Assembly (NCBI GenBank): GCA_046715235.1
Contig: JBKJZO010000198.1
Coordinates: 1-32,868 of the forward strand
Source of the DNA: JBKJZO01 sp046715235
GTDB lineage: Bacteria > Actinomycetota > Actinomycetes > BP-191
Reading direction: 5' to 3'
DNA: 32,868 nt
Below are positions 16,710 through 24,238 of this stretch, one piece after another; positions within the stretch are counted from its first letter, which is position 1; each line of letters begins with the position of its first letter. The notes under the pieces were generated by a model. The model saw only the letters and a program-made list of their open reading frames with translations, was not told the DNA's origin and ran no database searches. A program made the position numbers and the translations under genes.

Positions 16710-17683
16710 GGCCGCAGCGGTACCGGAACCCGCTCGACGATGTCGTTGACGATCTGGTCGGCCGCGCCGGACTGCCGTTGCGCCAGCGTGAGGCGGTGCG
16801 CGAGCACCGGCCCAGCGAGCGTTTTCACGTCGTCGGGGACGACGAACTCCCGGCCCTCGAGTACGGCGCGAGCTTGCGCGCAGCGCACCAGCGAGATGGC
16901 GGCCCGCGAGCTGGCACCGATCCGCACCCGCGGGTCCTCGCGGGTCGCACGGACGATCGACAGGCAGTACTCCAGAGCCGGATCGGCGACGTACGTCGAC
17001 CGAACCGCCACGCGCAGAGCCTGCAGCAGCTCGATCGAGATGACCGGCTCGAGATCGTCGACCGTCGCGCGGACCAGCTGCTCGCGGACGACCTGTCGCT
17101 CGGACGCCACGTCGAGCGCGCCGAGCCGCAGGCACATGGCGAAGCGGTCGAGCTGACCTTCGGGCAGAGGGAACGTTCCGTGCTGCTCGAGCGGGTTCTG
17201 TGTCGCGATCACGAAGAACGGCTCGGGCAGGGCGTGCCGCTGGCCGTCGATGGTGACTGCGCCTTCGTCCATCGCCTCGAGGAACGCCGACTGCGTGCGC
17301 GGCGGCGTTCGGTTGAGCTCGTCGACCAGCACCACGTGGCCGAAAACCGGGCCGGGCACGAAGCGGAAGCCGTGGGCGTCCGGGTCCCAGACGCCTGAGC
17401 CGGTGATGTCGGAAGGCAGAAGGTCAGCGGTGGCCTGGATGCGGTGGAAGACGCCGCCCAGCGAACGGGCGAAGGCACGGGCGAGCGTGGTCTTCCCGCT
17501 GCCGGGGATGTCCTCGACGAGCGCGTGACCGCCGCTGAACAGCGCGCAAGCGACGAGCTCGACCGCACGCCTGCGGCCGTGGACGACACGCTCGACGTTC
17601 GCGACGACGCGCTGGGCGTGAGCGGTGTTCGCGTTGACGGGCGGAGCGTCTCCGTCCGCAGAGAACAGCGGTATCGCGCTCAC
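16706..17683 (-). CDS. MoxR-type AAA+ ATPase
   Basis: This 325-residue AAA+ ATPase of the MoxR family is a chaperone-like protein usually paired with DUF58/vWA proteins. Walker A is EDIPGSGKTT (about 57-66), Walker B is VVLVDELNRTPP, and the sensor region is ATQNPLEQHGTFPLPEGQLDRF (only partly quoted as a motif). The GTG at 17683 is preceded by GAGGAG at a 4-nt spacing, which decides the start over an in-frame extension to 17851. It is the first gene of the moxR-DUF58-transglutaminase operon; its stop overlaps the DUF58 start. Confidence 0.93.
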   Translation of the reverse strand: MSAIPLFSADGDAPPVNANTAHAQRVVANVERVVHGRRRAVELVACALFSGGHALVEDIPGSGKTTLARAFARSLGGVFHRIQATADLLPSDITGSGVWDPDAHGFRFVPGPVFGHVVLVDELNRTPPRTQSAFLEAMDEGAVTIDGQRHALPEPFFVIATQNPLEQHGTFPLPEGQLDRFAMCLRLGALDVASERQVVREQLVRATVDDLEPVISIELLQALRVAVRSTYVADPALEYCLSIVRATREDPRVRIGASSRAAISLVRCAQARAVLEGREFVVPDDVKTLAGPVLAHRLTLAQRQSGAADQIVNDIVERVPVPLRP

Positions 17684-17818
17684 TCGTCTCCTCGCCCCGG
17701 GAAGCCCATTCGAAAGGTCATCGGCGGCGAGCACAGCCCCCTTGAGAATCAGGGGCCAGCCCCACCCCTGTCGCCTTCGACGGAAACGCCCGCGAAGCTG
17801 GTCACCCGTCGGTGACGG

Positions 17819-17844
17819 AGACACGCCGCCGCTACGGCGTGTCT
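17819..17844 (-). terminator. Hairpin downstream of the whiB-like gene
   Basis: agacacgccg (17819-17828) pairs perfectly with cggcgtgtct (17835-17844) around a 6-nt loop. On the minus strand it begins 25 nt after the whiB stop and lies before moxR, where it probably ends the whiB transcript. There is no T-run. A second small stem, gtcac/gtgac, lies at 17801-17816. Confidence 0.6.
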
Positions 17845-17869
17845 GCGTCACGCATCCGCGTGAGCGGGG

Positions 17870-18172
17870 TCAGGCGCCGGACGCGTCGGCGAGCCGCTGG
17901 TCTCCTGACCACGCCAGCTCGCGCTCGTCTGGGGTCATGCCGCCCCACACGCCGTACTGCTCGCGGGTCGAGATGGCGAACTCCGCGCAGCGCTCGAGGA
18001 CGGGGCACTGGCTGCAGATCGCCTTCGCGGCGCGCTCGCGCCGGGCCTTGCGCGGGCCGCGCACGCCTTCGGGCAGGAAGAAGACGCTCACCTCGAGCCC
18101 GCGGCAGCTTCCGCGAAGCTGCCACTCGTAGTGCTCCGAGACGGGGGCCGGCAGGCGGCTGACGTCGGTCAT
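17870..18172 (-). CDS. whiB3: WhiB3/WhiD-like iron-sulfur transcription factor
   Basis: This 100-residue WhiB-family protein binds a redox-sensitive 4Fe-4S cluster and regulates transcription with the principal sigma factor. Cluster ligands are Cys23, Cys53, Cys56 and Cys62 (C-x29-C-x2-C-x5-C). The GVWGG turn is at residues 74-78, followed by a short basic/acidic tail. The WQLRGSCRG and VFFLPEGVRGPRKARRE segments match WhiB3 of M. tuberculosis and WhiD of Streptomyces best. The ATG at 18172 has a GGAGG 8 nt upstream. Its neighbourhood (groEL1 on one side, a BldM-like gene and guaB on the other) supports the assignment. A role in development or redox response is inferred from homologues. Confidence 0.92.
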   Translation of the reverse strand: MTDVSRLPAPVSEHYEWQLRGSCRGLEVSVFFLPEGVRGPRKARRERAAKAICSQCPVLERCAEFAISTREQYGVWGGMTPDERELAWSGDQRLADASGA

Positions 18173-18317
18173 TGGGCGGTCCTCCAGCGGCGGTGTCATG
18201 CGTACGACGTGTTGTTCGCGCGCGGGTAGCAACCGGTTCATGCCGGGGCGCCATGATCGCCGCGGGGCGTTGCGGCGGCTATCCTCGCGGCGGGACCGCA
18301 CGGCGGCTGGAGGGCGC

Positions 18318-19235
18318 GTGGCAGAGCAGGAGCTGGGCGAGCTGCTCGCGATCGGCGAGCGCGCGGCGTTCCACGGCCCCCCGGCTCGCGCGGTGCAGGC
18401 GCTCGAGCAGGCGGTCGGGGTCGCGCGCGACAGCGGTCGTACGGCGGAGGCCACCGCTGCGTCGTGGCTGCTCGGCCTCTCGCTCAACGCGGCCGGCAGG
18501 TACGGCCACGCGCTCGAGGTCCTGACGCCCCTGCTCGTCGCCGGGGAAGAAGGCGGCGCGCCGCCCGAGGCCCGCCTTTTCGCATCGCTCGGCGGAGGCA
18601 CGCTGGGCAGCGTGCACCGGCAACTCGGCATGCACGCTGTCGCCCGCACGATGGACGAGCGGGGTTTGGCGCTGACCGACGGCACAGGCGAACCGGCGTT
18701 CGCCTGCCGGATCGGCCTGGCCGCCGACGCCGTCGGCCTGGGGGAGTCCGAGACCGCGCACGCTGAAGCCGACGCCGCTACCGGCCTGCTGCCCGACCGC
18801 CCCACTGAGTGGTGGCGCCAGCGGGTCCACTACGACTGGGTGCGCACCGAGATCGCGCTGCTCGACGAGGACGCCGAGAGCGCGGTCGACTCCGCCGACT
18901 CGGCGGTCGAGCGGGCCGAACGCGCGCGTGCGCCCCGGCACGTGGCCAAGAGCCTGCTCTTCCTCGGCGTCGCTCAGCTCCAGTTGGGGCTGGCCGAGGG
19001 AGCCGGCTCGCTCCGGCGCGCGGCCACGCTCGCCGAGGGTCTGGGAGCGTTGCCGCTGGTGTGGCCGGCGCGAGCGCTGCTGGGCGCCTTGCTGATGGAC
19101 GACGACGAGGTCGAGAGCGCTGCGTCGCTGGGAGCCGCGCGGTCCGCCGTACTGTCGATTGCGGGCAATCTGCCCGTTGACCTGCGCAACACCTGGCTCG
19201 CCCGGCCCGACTTGGCGGCCCTGCTCGAGGGCTGA
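18318..19235 (+). CDS. TPR-like protein of unknown function (Rv3415c-type position)
   Basis: This 305-residue, Ala/Leu-rich protein is predicted to be almost all helical. Repeated helix pairs such as ARAVQALEQAVGVARDSG, AEATAASWLLGLSLNAAG and AKSLLFLGVAQLQLGLAEG suggest tetratricopeptide-like repeats, which usually mediate protein contacts. The GTG at 18318 follows GGAGGG (18309-18314). The gene is divergent from whiB with 145 nt between the starts. In M. tuberculosis a hypothetical gene (Rv3415c) lies next to whiB3, and this may be its counterpart by position; I cannot confirm sequence homology. No signal peptide or membrane helix is seen. Confidence 0.65.
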   Translation: MAEQELGELLAIGERAAFHGPPARAVQALEQAVGVARDSGRTAEATAASWLLGLSLNAAGRYGHALEVLTPLLVAGEEGGAPPEARLFASLGGGTLGSVHRQLGMHAVARTMDERGLALTDGTGEPAFACRIGLAADAVGLGESETAHAEADAATGLLPDRPTEWWRQRVHYDWVRTEIALLDEDAESAVDSADSAVERAERARAPRHVAKSLLFLGVAQLQLGLAEGAGSLRRAATLAEGLGALPLVWPARALLGALLMDDDEVESAASLGAARSAVLSIAGNLPVDLRNTWLARPDLAALLEG

Positions 19236-19263
19236 TTGCCCCGAGGTTTTCCCCCGGTAGCGT
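19236..19263 (+). promoter_or_regulatory. Possible promoter of the kinase-bldM pair
   Basis: TTGCCC (19236-19241) and TAGCGT (19258-19263) are 16 nt apart and lie immediately after the TPR-like gene, about 55 nt before the kinase GTG. The match is moderate and rests on sequence pattern alone. Confidence 0.35.
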
Positions 19264-19317
19264 TAACGAATGGCCCTCCCCCGGCCGATGGACAGAGTGG
19301 ACCGGGAGGAATGTGCC

Positions 19318-20349
19318 GTGACGATGGCTGCTCGCGACGCGCGGGTTGGAGAGCTCGCAGCATTGCTGCGCGCTGCCCAACTTCTCGTGTCGGGCCAGCG
19401 TGGGCCGGCCGCGGTCAACGAGGTCCTCGCGCTCGTGCGCGGGTTCGCCGGTGCGGCCAGCGTCACCCTGCGCAGTGCCCACTCGGGTGCCGAGGTCACC
19501 GTCGCCGCCGCCGCGCCGGCACCGGCCCAGTTGACCCGCCTGTCCCTGCCGTTGAGCTGCGGCGGCGAGGAACTCGGCACGCTATCCGTTAGTTCCGCCC
19601 AGCCACTCACCCTCGTGCAGGAGCAGACCGTCGCCGTCGTCGCCGACCTGCTAGCGCTGCACCTGATGACCGGGTTCCTGGCTGAGCAGCTCTCGCAGGC
19701 CGCGCTCGAACGCCGTCGCCTCGTCGTCCGATTCATCGACGCCACCGAGCACGAACGTGAGGAGCTCGCGGGTGAACTTCACGACGGCCCCCTGCAGTCC
19801 CTGGTGGCCGCGCGCTACGTGACGGACATGGCCGGGCTCGCCGTACGCGACGGCAGTTTCGACGAAGCCCGCAAAGGCGTGCAGGACGGTCTGGTCAGCG
19901 CGCGCCGCGCGCTGTGGCAGTTGCGCCCGCACGCCGCCGACGGCGTCGACCTCGCCGGAGCCCTGCAGAACCTCGGCGGGCAGTTCGGGGAGTTCGCTGG
20001 ACTGCGAGTCACGGTGGCCAGCGGCGACCTGCCGGCGCAGATGCCGCCGAGTGTGGCCAGCGCGGCTTTCCGCCTAGTCCAGGAGATGTTGCGCGCCAGT
20101 GCGCGTGAACGGGCGGCAACCGCCGCAACTGTGGCGACCGAGGTCGATGGCGGCGTTCTTGTCGTCACGGTCACGGACGACGGTGTCGGCCAAGTTGTCG
20201 AAGTACCGCCGGGGCTAGCCCGATGGCGTGAGTGGGTATCGCTGCTAGGGGGCGATGTCCGGATGCGCGGCAAGCGCGGAGGCGGTGCCTGGCTCAGAGC
20301 CAGGCTGCCGTTGTCAGATGAAGCCTTCGAGAAAGCGGTGAAGAAGTGA
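19318..20349 (+). CDS. GAF-domain histidine kinase (NarL-type, degenerate N-box)
   Basis: This 343-residue soluble sensor has a GAF-like domain (about 10-125) and a HisKA_3 dimerisation helix with the phospho-acceptor box EREELAGELHDGPLQSLV (His155). A C-terminal HATPase region follows. The G1 box VTDDGVGQ is present, but the N-box region FRLVQEMLRASARERA lacks the Asn that normally coordinates Mg-ATP. The GTG at 19318 has GGAGGA at a 7-nt spacing; ATG 19324 is the alternative. The stop overlaps the GTG of the response regulator, which makes a coupled two-component pair. No membrane segment is seen, so the signal is probably cytoplasmic. Confidence 0.85.
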   Translation: MTMAARDARVGELAALLRAAQLLVSGQRGPAAVNEVLALVRGFAGAASVTLRSAHSGAEVTVAAAAPAPAQLTRLSLPLSCGGEELGTLSVSSAQPLTLVQEQTVAVVADLLALHLMTGFLAEQLSQAALERRRLVVRFIDATEHEREELAGELHDGPLQSLVAARYVTDMAGLAVRDGSFDEARKGVQDGLVSARRALWQLRPHAADGVDLAGALQNLGGQFGEFAGLRVTVASGDLPAQMPPSVASAAFRLVQEMLRASARERAATAATVATEVDGGVLVVTVTDDGVGQVVEVPPGLARWREWVSLLGGDVRMRGKRGGGAWLRARLPLSDEAFEKAVKK

Positions 20350-20978
20350 CGACAGTCCTCATCTGTGACGACCACAGGATCGTCAGGGAGGGATTGCGGC
20401 AGTTCGTCGAAGCCGTTCCCGGAGTCGACCGCGTGGTGACGGCGGCCAGCGGTGAGGAGGCGCTCGCGCGGTACGCGTCCGAGATGCCCGACCTCGTGCT
20501 GATGGACGTGCAGATGCCGGGCGTCGGAGGCATCGAGGCCACCCGCCAGCTGTGCAACGCGCACCCCGACGCGCGCGTCGTCATGCTCACCGCACAGGAC
20601 GATCGTGACCACGTCGCAGCCGCGGTCGCCAACGGCGCGCGCGGTTACCTGCTCAAGGATGTATCGCACGAGGAGCTGTGCGCCGCGGTCGTCACCGCGC
20701 TGACGGGTGGAGAACTCTTCGAGCCTTCGGTACGCCGGGCGCTCGTCGACCGGCAGGCCGGCAACGACGCGGCGGCTGCCGCGACGGCACTCACCGAGCG
20801 CGAACTCCAGGTCCTGCGCGGCATGAGCCAGGGCAAGAGCAACGCCGAGATCGGCCGTGAGCTGTTCCTGTCGGAGGACACCGTCAAGACCCACGCCCGC
20901 CGGCTATTCCGCAAGCTCGGCGTGGGCGACCGCGCACAGGCCGTCGCGCTCGGCTTCCGCAGGGGCTTCGTCACCTAG
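20346..20978 (+). CDS. bldM: BldM-like response regulator (LuxR/NarL family)
   Basis: This 210-residue regulator has a receiver domain with the full acidic pocket (Asp8, Asp9, phospho-acceptor Asp54 in LMDVQMPG, Thr in MLTAQDD, Lys in YLLKD). The C-terminal LuxR-type helix-turn-helix has GMSQGKSNAEIGRELFLSED followed by TVKTHARRLFRKLG. This C-terminal part is very close to Streptomyces BldM, which controls sporulation genes. The position near the whiB3/whiD-like gene and guaB agrees with the Streptomyces whiD-bldM-guaB order. The GTG start overlaps the kinase stop (GTGA), unlike the orphan BldM of Streptomyces. Confidence 0.88.
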   Translation: MTTVLICDDHRIVREGLRQFVEAVPGVDRVVTAASGEEALARYASEMPDLVLMDVQMPGVGGIEATRQLCNAHPDARVVMLTAQDDRDHVAAAVANGARGYLLKDVSHEELCAAVVTALTGGELFEPSVRRALVDRQAGNDAAAAATALTERELQVLRGMSQGKSNAEIGRELFLSEDTVKTHARRLFRKLGVGDRAQAVALGFRRGFVT

Positions 20979-21025
20979 CCCAAGCACGCGGCGTACGCCG
21001 ACCCCGCGCGCCTTCGTGGCTTGTT

Positions 21026-21085
21026 GATCAGGCGTGCGGCGCGCGTACCCCTTATAGGGCAACGATCGACACACGCCTGATCGTT
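21026..21085. repeat. Inverted repeats with mutually exclusive pairing after bldM-like gene
   Basis: gatcaggcgtg (21026-21036) is the exact complement of cacgcctgatc (21072-21082), with 35 nt between. A second pairing, aacgatc (21061-21067) with gatcgtt (21079-21085), uses the same right arm, so the two folds exclude each other. A small ccct/aggg stem lies in the spacer. It could be a terminator for the kinase-bldM unit or a regulatory leader; no T-tract follows. Confidence 0.5.
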
Positions 21086-21159
21086 TCGTGAGTGTTTGGC
21101 GCGGAGCCGGTTTGCGTGCTGGCGTCTTCCCTCGTCATCCGGCTGGCCACACCTCCGGA

Positions 21160-21187
21160 GGGCAGATCGGCGTAGGCCGATCTGCCC
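21160..21187 (+). terminator. 12-bp perfect hairpin just upstream of the Lgt-like gene
   Basis: gggcagatcggc (21160-21171) pairs perfectly with gccgatctgccc (21176-21187) around a gtag loop. It ends 4 nt before a putative -10 box and 15 nt before the GTG at 21203. It may be the terminator of the upstream unit, insulating it from the next promoter, or a palindromic operator. No T-run is present. Confidence 0.6.
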
Positions 21188-21190
21188 GGT

Positions 21191-21196
21191 TAAGCT
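21191..21196 (+). promoter_or_regulatory. Putative -10 box (TAAGCT) of a leaderless transcript
   Basis: TAAGCT fits TANNNT and ends 6 nt before the GTG start of the Lgt-like gene. No Shine-Dalgarno can fit between them, so transcription probably begins at or next to the start codon. No clear -35 is visible because the 12-bp hairpin occupies that region. Confidence 0.45.
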
Positions 21197-21202
21197 CCCC
21201 GG

Positions 21203-22324
21203 GTGGATGTGGCGCTCAGTTTCCCCTTGATCCAGAAGTTCGTCGTGATCCCGCCGCACGGGCTCTTCACGGCGATCGGGTTCCTGGTGGGCGCGACCGT
21301 CCTCATGCGCGAGGTGAAGCGGCGCGACATGGCGCCGGAGATCATCGTCAACGCGCTGACCTGGGGCGCCGTCGGATCGATCATCGGCGCGCGCGCCGAC
21401 TACGTGATCAGTCACCCCGACGTCTTCTTCGAACGTCAGGGTTTCGTCGACTCGCTGGTTGCGATCGTTCGCGTCTGGGACGGCGGGCTCGCGCTCTTCG
21501 GCGGGTTCATCGGCGGGGTGCTGTTCGCTCTGCCCGTGCTGATCCGGGCTCGCGGGCACATCCCCCGGCTGCTGGACGCCGCCGTACCCGGGTTCGCAAT
21601 CGGTGTCGCCGTCGGGCGCATCGGCGACCTCATCATCGGCGATCATCTCGGCGACCCGGTGACGGGCAGCCCGTGGTGGAAGCCGTTCACCTACACGATC
21701 CGCGCCGGCGACGATCTCGCGCCGGGCTTCGGCCCCAGCCCGGCGATCGCGGGGCCGTGCGCTGACAACGGCAGCTTTTACGCCGGCTGCAGCTACCACA
21801 TACCCGCGCTCTACGACCTGGTCGGAGCGCTTCTGCTCTTCGTTTTCCTGATGTGGCTGCGGCGGCGCTGGCAGTTCCGGTCAGGCCAGCTCGCCTGCGT
21901 CTGGGGCATCGGCTACGGCGCGCAGCGAATCTTGCTCGACTTCGCCCGCTCGATCGACGAGCGGCCGGCGTTCGGGCTGACGGGGACGCAGTTTCTCGCC
22001 GTACTGCTCGTCACGGTGTGCTCCGGGCTGCTGATCTGGACGTCGGCGCGCGGACACGGGCTGACCGACGGCCCGCACGACCCACCGTCACGTCAGGGGT
22101 CCCTGCGCCGCGGCGCGCCACCCGGCGACCTGGCCGGCGGCTGGCTCGCCGACGTACACAGCGAGCCCAACGTCGTGGTCGTCGTCCGCCCGCCGCAGGG
22201 GGACCTTGAGCAAGGCGAGGGCGCGGAAGAGGACGAGGGCGACGTCGACGGTGGCGAGCCCGAGGATCAGTCGGCGGCCGACTCGGACGCCTCGAGTACG
22301 CCGTCGGCAAACCCGCGCGCGTAG
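21203..22324 (+). CDS. Lgt-like membrane protein, divergent (possible prolipoprotein diacylglyceryl transferase)
   Basis: This 373-residue protein has about seven membrane helices in the first 285 residues and an acidic hydrophilic tail. Its layout is that of Lgt, which adds diacylglycerol to the lipobox cysteine: PPHGLFTAIGF near the start, WDGGLALFGGFIGG at 92-105, VGRIGDLIIGDHLG at 137-150 and QRILLDFARS late. The signature residues deviate. The conserved His of the W-GG--FHG motif is Phe99, and the canonical GR-GNF-N-E becomes GRIGDLIIGDH, losing both Asn positions and the Glu. It may be a divergent Lgt or a paralogue with another lipid-transfer role. The tail overlaps the convergent DUF5319 gene by 58 nt. 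Confidence 0.7.
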   Translation: MDVALSFPLIQKFVVIPPHGLFTAIGFLVGATVLMREVKRRDMAPEIIVNALTWGAVGSIIGARADYVISHPDVFFERQGFVDSLVAIVRVWDGGLALFGGFIGGVLFALPVLIRARGHIPRLLDAAVPGFAIGVAVGRIGDLIIGDHLGDPVTGSPWWKPFTYTIRAGDDLAPGFGPSPAIAGPCADNGSFYAGCSYHIPALYDLVGALLLFVFLMWLRRRWQFRSGQLACVWGIGYGAQRILLDFARSIDERPAFGLTGTQFLAVLLVTVCSGLLIWTSARGHGLTDGPHDPPSRQGSLRRGAPPGDLAGGWLADVHSEPNVVVVVRPPQGDLEQGEGAEEDEGDVDGGEPEDQSAADSDASSTPSANPRA

Positions 22325-22647
22325 TCCCAGCTCACGTACTCCGCCGGATCCGGGTCGTACGCCGGCTCGTGCACCCGCGTGACCCCGTGGTCGAGCAGGT
22401 GCCGCAAGTTGGACCGCAGCAGGTCCCACTCGAAGTAGTGCGGCTCGTGGCAGTCGTCACAGTCGACGACGAGCCCGCGTACGCCGCGCATCTCCAGCAG
22501 CGCCCGGAACACATCGAGGTCGGCGAGGTCGGCGACGATCTCCTCGCGCTCGTCGACGCTCAGCGGCTCGACGTCCTCGTCGCGCAGTTCAGCCGCGGGG
22601 TCGTCGGGGTCACCGTGGAAAGGGTCGATGGGCGGGTCGTCGTGCAC
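22267..22647 (-). CDS. DUF5319 family protein (Rv3412-like)
   Basis: This acidic 126-residue protein contains a CDDCHEPHYFEWDLLRSNL-type segment with a C-x2-C pair and a nearby His, suggesting a metal site, and the conserved HEPAYDPDP and VSWDYARGFADG motifs. These match the small actinobacterial family whose M. tuberculosis member (Rv3412) lies beside guaB2. Function is unknown. I prefer GTG 22647: it gives the family N-terminus (VHDDPPIDPF) and a TACGGT box lies 6 nt before it. An in-frame ATG at 22674 would add nine residues. The gene is divergent from guaB, and its end overlaps the Lgt-like gene tail to tail. Confidence 0.85.
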   Translation of the reverse strand: MHDDPPIDPFHGDPDDPAAELRDEDVEPLSVDEREEIVADLADLDVFRALLEMRGVRGLVVDCDDCHEPHYFEWDLLRSNLRHLLDHGVTRVHEPAYDPDPAEYVSWDYARGFADGVLEASESAAD

Positions 22648-22653
22648 CCAACC

Positions 22654-22659
22654 ACCGTA
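22654..22659 (-). promoter_or_regulatory. Putative -10 box (TACGGT) of the DUF5319 gene
   Basis: On the minus strand TACGGT is followed by six bases and the GTG at 22647. This is the same arrangement as at tsaB and the Lgt-like gene and suggests a leaderless mRNA. It also argues against the longer ATG start at 22674, which would lie upstream of this promoter. Confidence 0.4.
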
Positions 22660-22731
22660 ACCGCCGGGTACCATTGCTGCTCAATCCAGCGTGCGGCGAC
22701 GCGCTCCCGCCCGGTTGCGAAAATAGGTGCC

Positions 22732-24237
22732 ATGGACGAGCCCGCTCTCGGCATTCCCGACAAATTCGCGCAGCTCGGGCTGACGTTCGACGACGTGCTG
22801 CTCGTGCCAGCCGCCGCCGACATGACTCCGGACGACATCGATACGTCGACGCGCCTCTCGCGCAATATCACGCTGGCAATGCCGCTGGTCTCGTCCGCGA
22901 TGGACACCGTGACCGAGGGGCGCATGGCGATCGCGATGGCGCGGCACGGAGGCGTCGGCGTACTGCACCGCAACCTGTCGGTCGAAGACCAGGCGCACCA
23001 GGTCGATCTTGTGAAGCGTTCCGAGGCCGGCATGGTGACCTCACCGGTGACGTGCTCGCCTGACGACACGATCGCTGCCGCTGATGAGCTGATGGGGCGC
23101 TACCGCATCTCGGGTGTGCCGGTGACCGACCCCGACGGGCTGCTGCTCGGCATCGTCACCAATCGAGACATTCGCTTCGAGCGCGACTACACGCGGCTCG
23201 TGCGCGACGTGATGACGCCGATGCCGCTGATCACAGCGCCCGTCGGTACGTCGGGCGACGACGCGATGGCGCTGCTGGCGGCTCACAAGATCGAGAAGCT
23301 GCCGCTCGTCGATTCGACGGGCCACCTGCGCGGGCTGATCACCGTCAAGGACTTCGCCAAGACCCAGGAATTCCCTTACGCCACAAAGGATTCCAGCGGT
23401 CGTCTCGTCGTCGGCGCGGCAGTTGGTGTGGGCGATGACGCCTACAAGCGCGCCAACGCGCTCATTGAATCGGGCGTCGACTTCGTCGTCGTCGATGTCG
23501 CGCACGGGCACAACCGTGAGGTCGCCGACCTGATCCGCCGGCTCAAGGCCGACAAGGTGGCGGTCGACGTCGTTGCCGGCAACATCGCCACGGGCGCGGG
23601 CGCGAAGGCGCTCATCGATGCCGGCGCCGACGCCGTCAAGGTCGGTGTCGGGCCCGGGTCGATCTGTACGACGCGCGTGGTCTCGGGCGTCGGCGTACCG
23701 CAGATCACCGCGATCTACGAAGCGGCGCAGGTCGGGCGTGCGGCCGGTGTGCCGATCATTGCGGACGGCGGGATGCAGTACTCCGGTGACATCGCGAAGG
23801 CGATTGCCGCGGGTGCCGACTCGGTCATGCTCGGGTCGCTGCTGGCCGGTGTCGAGGAGAGCCCGGGGGAGCTGCTGTTCATCAACGGCAAGCAGTACAA
23901 GAGCTACCGGGGCATGGGCTCGCTCGGCGCGATGCAGAGCCGCACCCGGCAGTCGTTCTCGAAGGACCGCTATTTCCAGGGCACCGTGACCTCCGACGAC
24001 CAACTCGTGCCTGAGGGTGTCGAGGCCCGGGTGCCGTTCCGCGGCCAGCTCGGCGCCGTGACACATCAGCTTGTCGGCGGCCTTCGGGCCGGCATGTTCT
24101 ACTGCGGCGCCACGTCGATCCGCGACCTGCAGGACAACGCGCGGTTGATGCGCATCACCGCCGCGGGCTTGCGCGAGAGTCACCCGCACGACGTACAGAT
24201 GACCGTCGAGGCGCCCAACTACCAGTCGGAGCGCTGA
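22732..24237 (+). CDS. guaB: IMP dehydrogenase
   Basis: This 501-residue enzyme oxidises IMP to XMP with NAD+, the committed step to guanine nucleotides. The TIM-barrel is split by two CBS domains (about 100-220, beginning near MVTSPVTCSPDD). The catalytic loop is GPGSICTTR with Cys312, followed by the GGMQYSGDIAKAIAAGAD phosphate site and the flap region MGSLGAMQ. The ATG at 22732 starts the normal N-terminus (MDEPALGIPDKFAQLG) and has AGGTG close upstream; a much longer open frame upstream runs antisense through DUF5319. The next gene, guaB3, begins 1 nt after the stop. Confidence 0.97.
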   Translation: MDEPALGIPDKFAQLGLTFDDVLLVPAAADMTPDDIDTSTRLSRNITLAMPLVSSAMDTVTEGRMAIAMARHGGVGVLHRNLSVEDQAHQVDLVKRSEAGMVTSPVTCSPDDTIAAADELMGRYRISGVPVTDPDGLLLGIVTNRDIRFERDYTRLVRDVMTPMPLITAPVGTSGDDAMALLAAHKIEKLPLVDSTGHLRGLITVKDFAKTQEFPYATKDSSGRLVVGAAVGVGDDAYKRANALIESGVDFVVVDVAHGHNREVADLIRRLKADKVAVDVVAGNIATGAGAKALIDAGADAVKVGVGPGSICTTRVVSGVGVPQITAIYEAAQVGRAAGVPIIADGGMQYSGDIAKAIAAGADSVMLGSLLAGVEESPGELLFINGKQYKSYRGMGSLGAMQSRTRQSFSKDRYFQGTVTSDDQLVPEGVEARVPFRGQLGAVTHQLVGGLRAGMFYCGATSIRDLQDNARLMRITAAGLRESHPHDVQMTVEAPNYQSER

Positions 24238-24238
24238 C

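Noticed and set aside
22369..22731. Upstream extension of guaB to 22369
   Set aside because: It runs antisense through the DUF5319 gene and the ATG at 22732 gives the normal IMPDH N-terminus.
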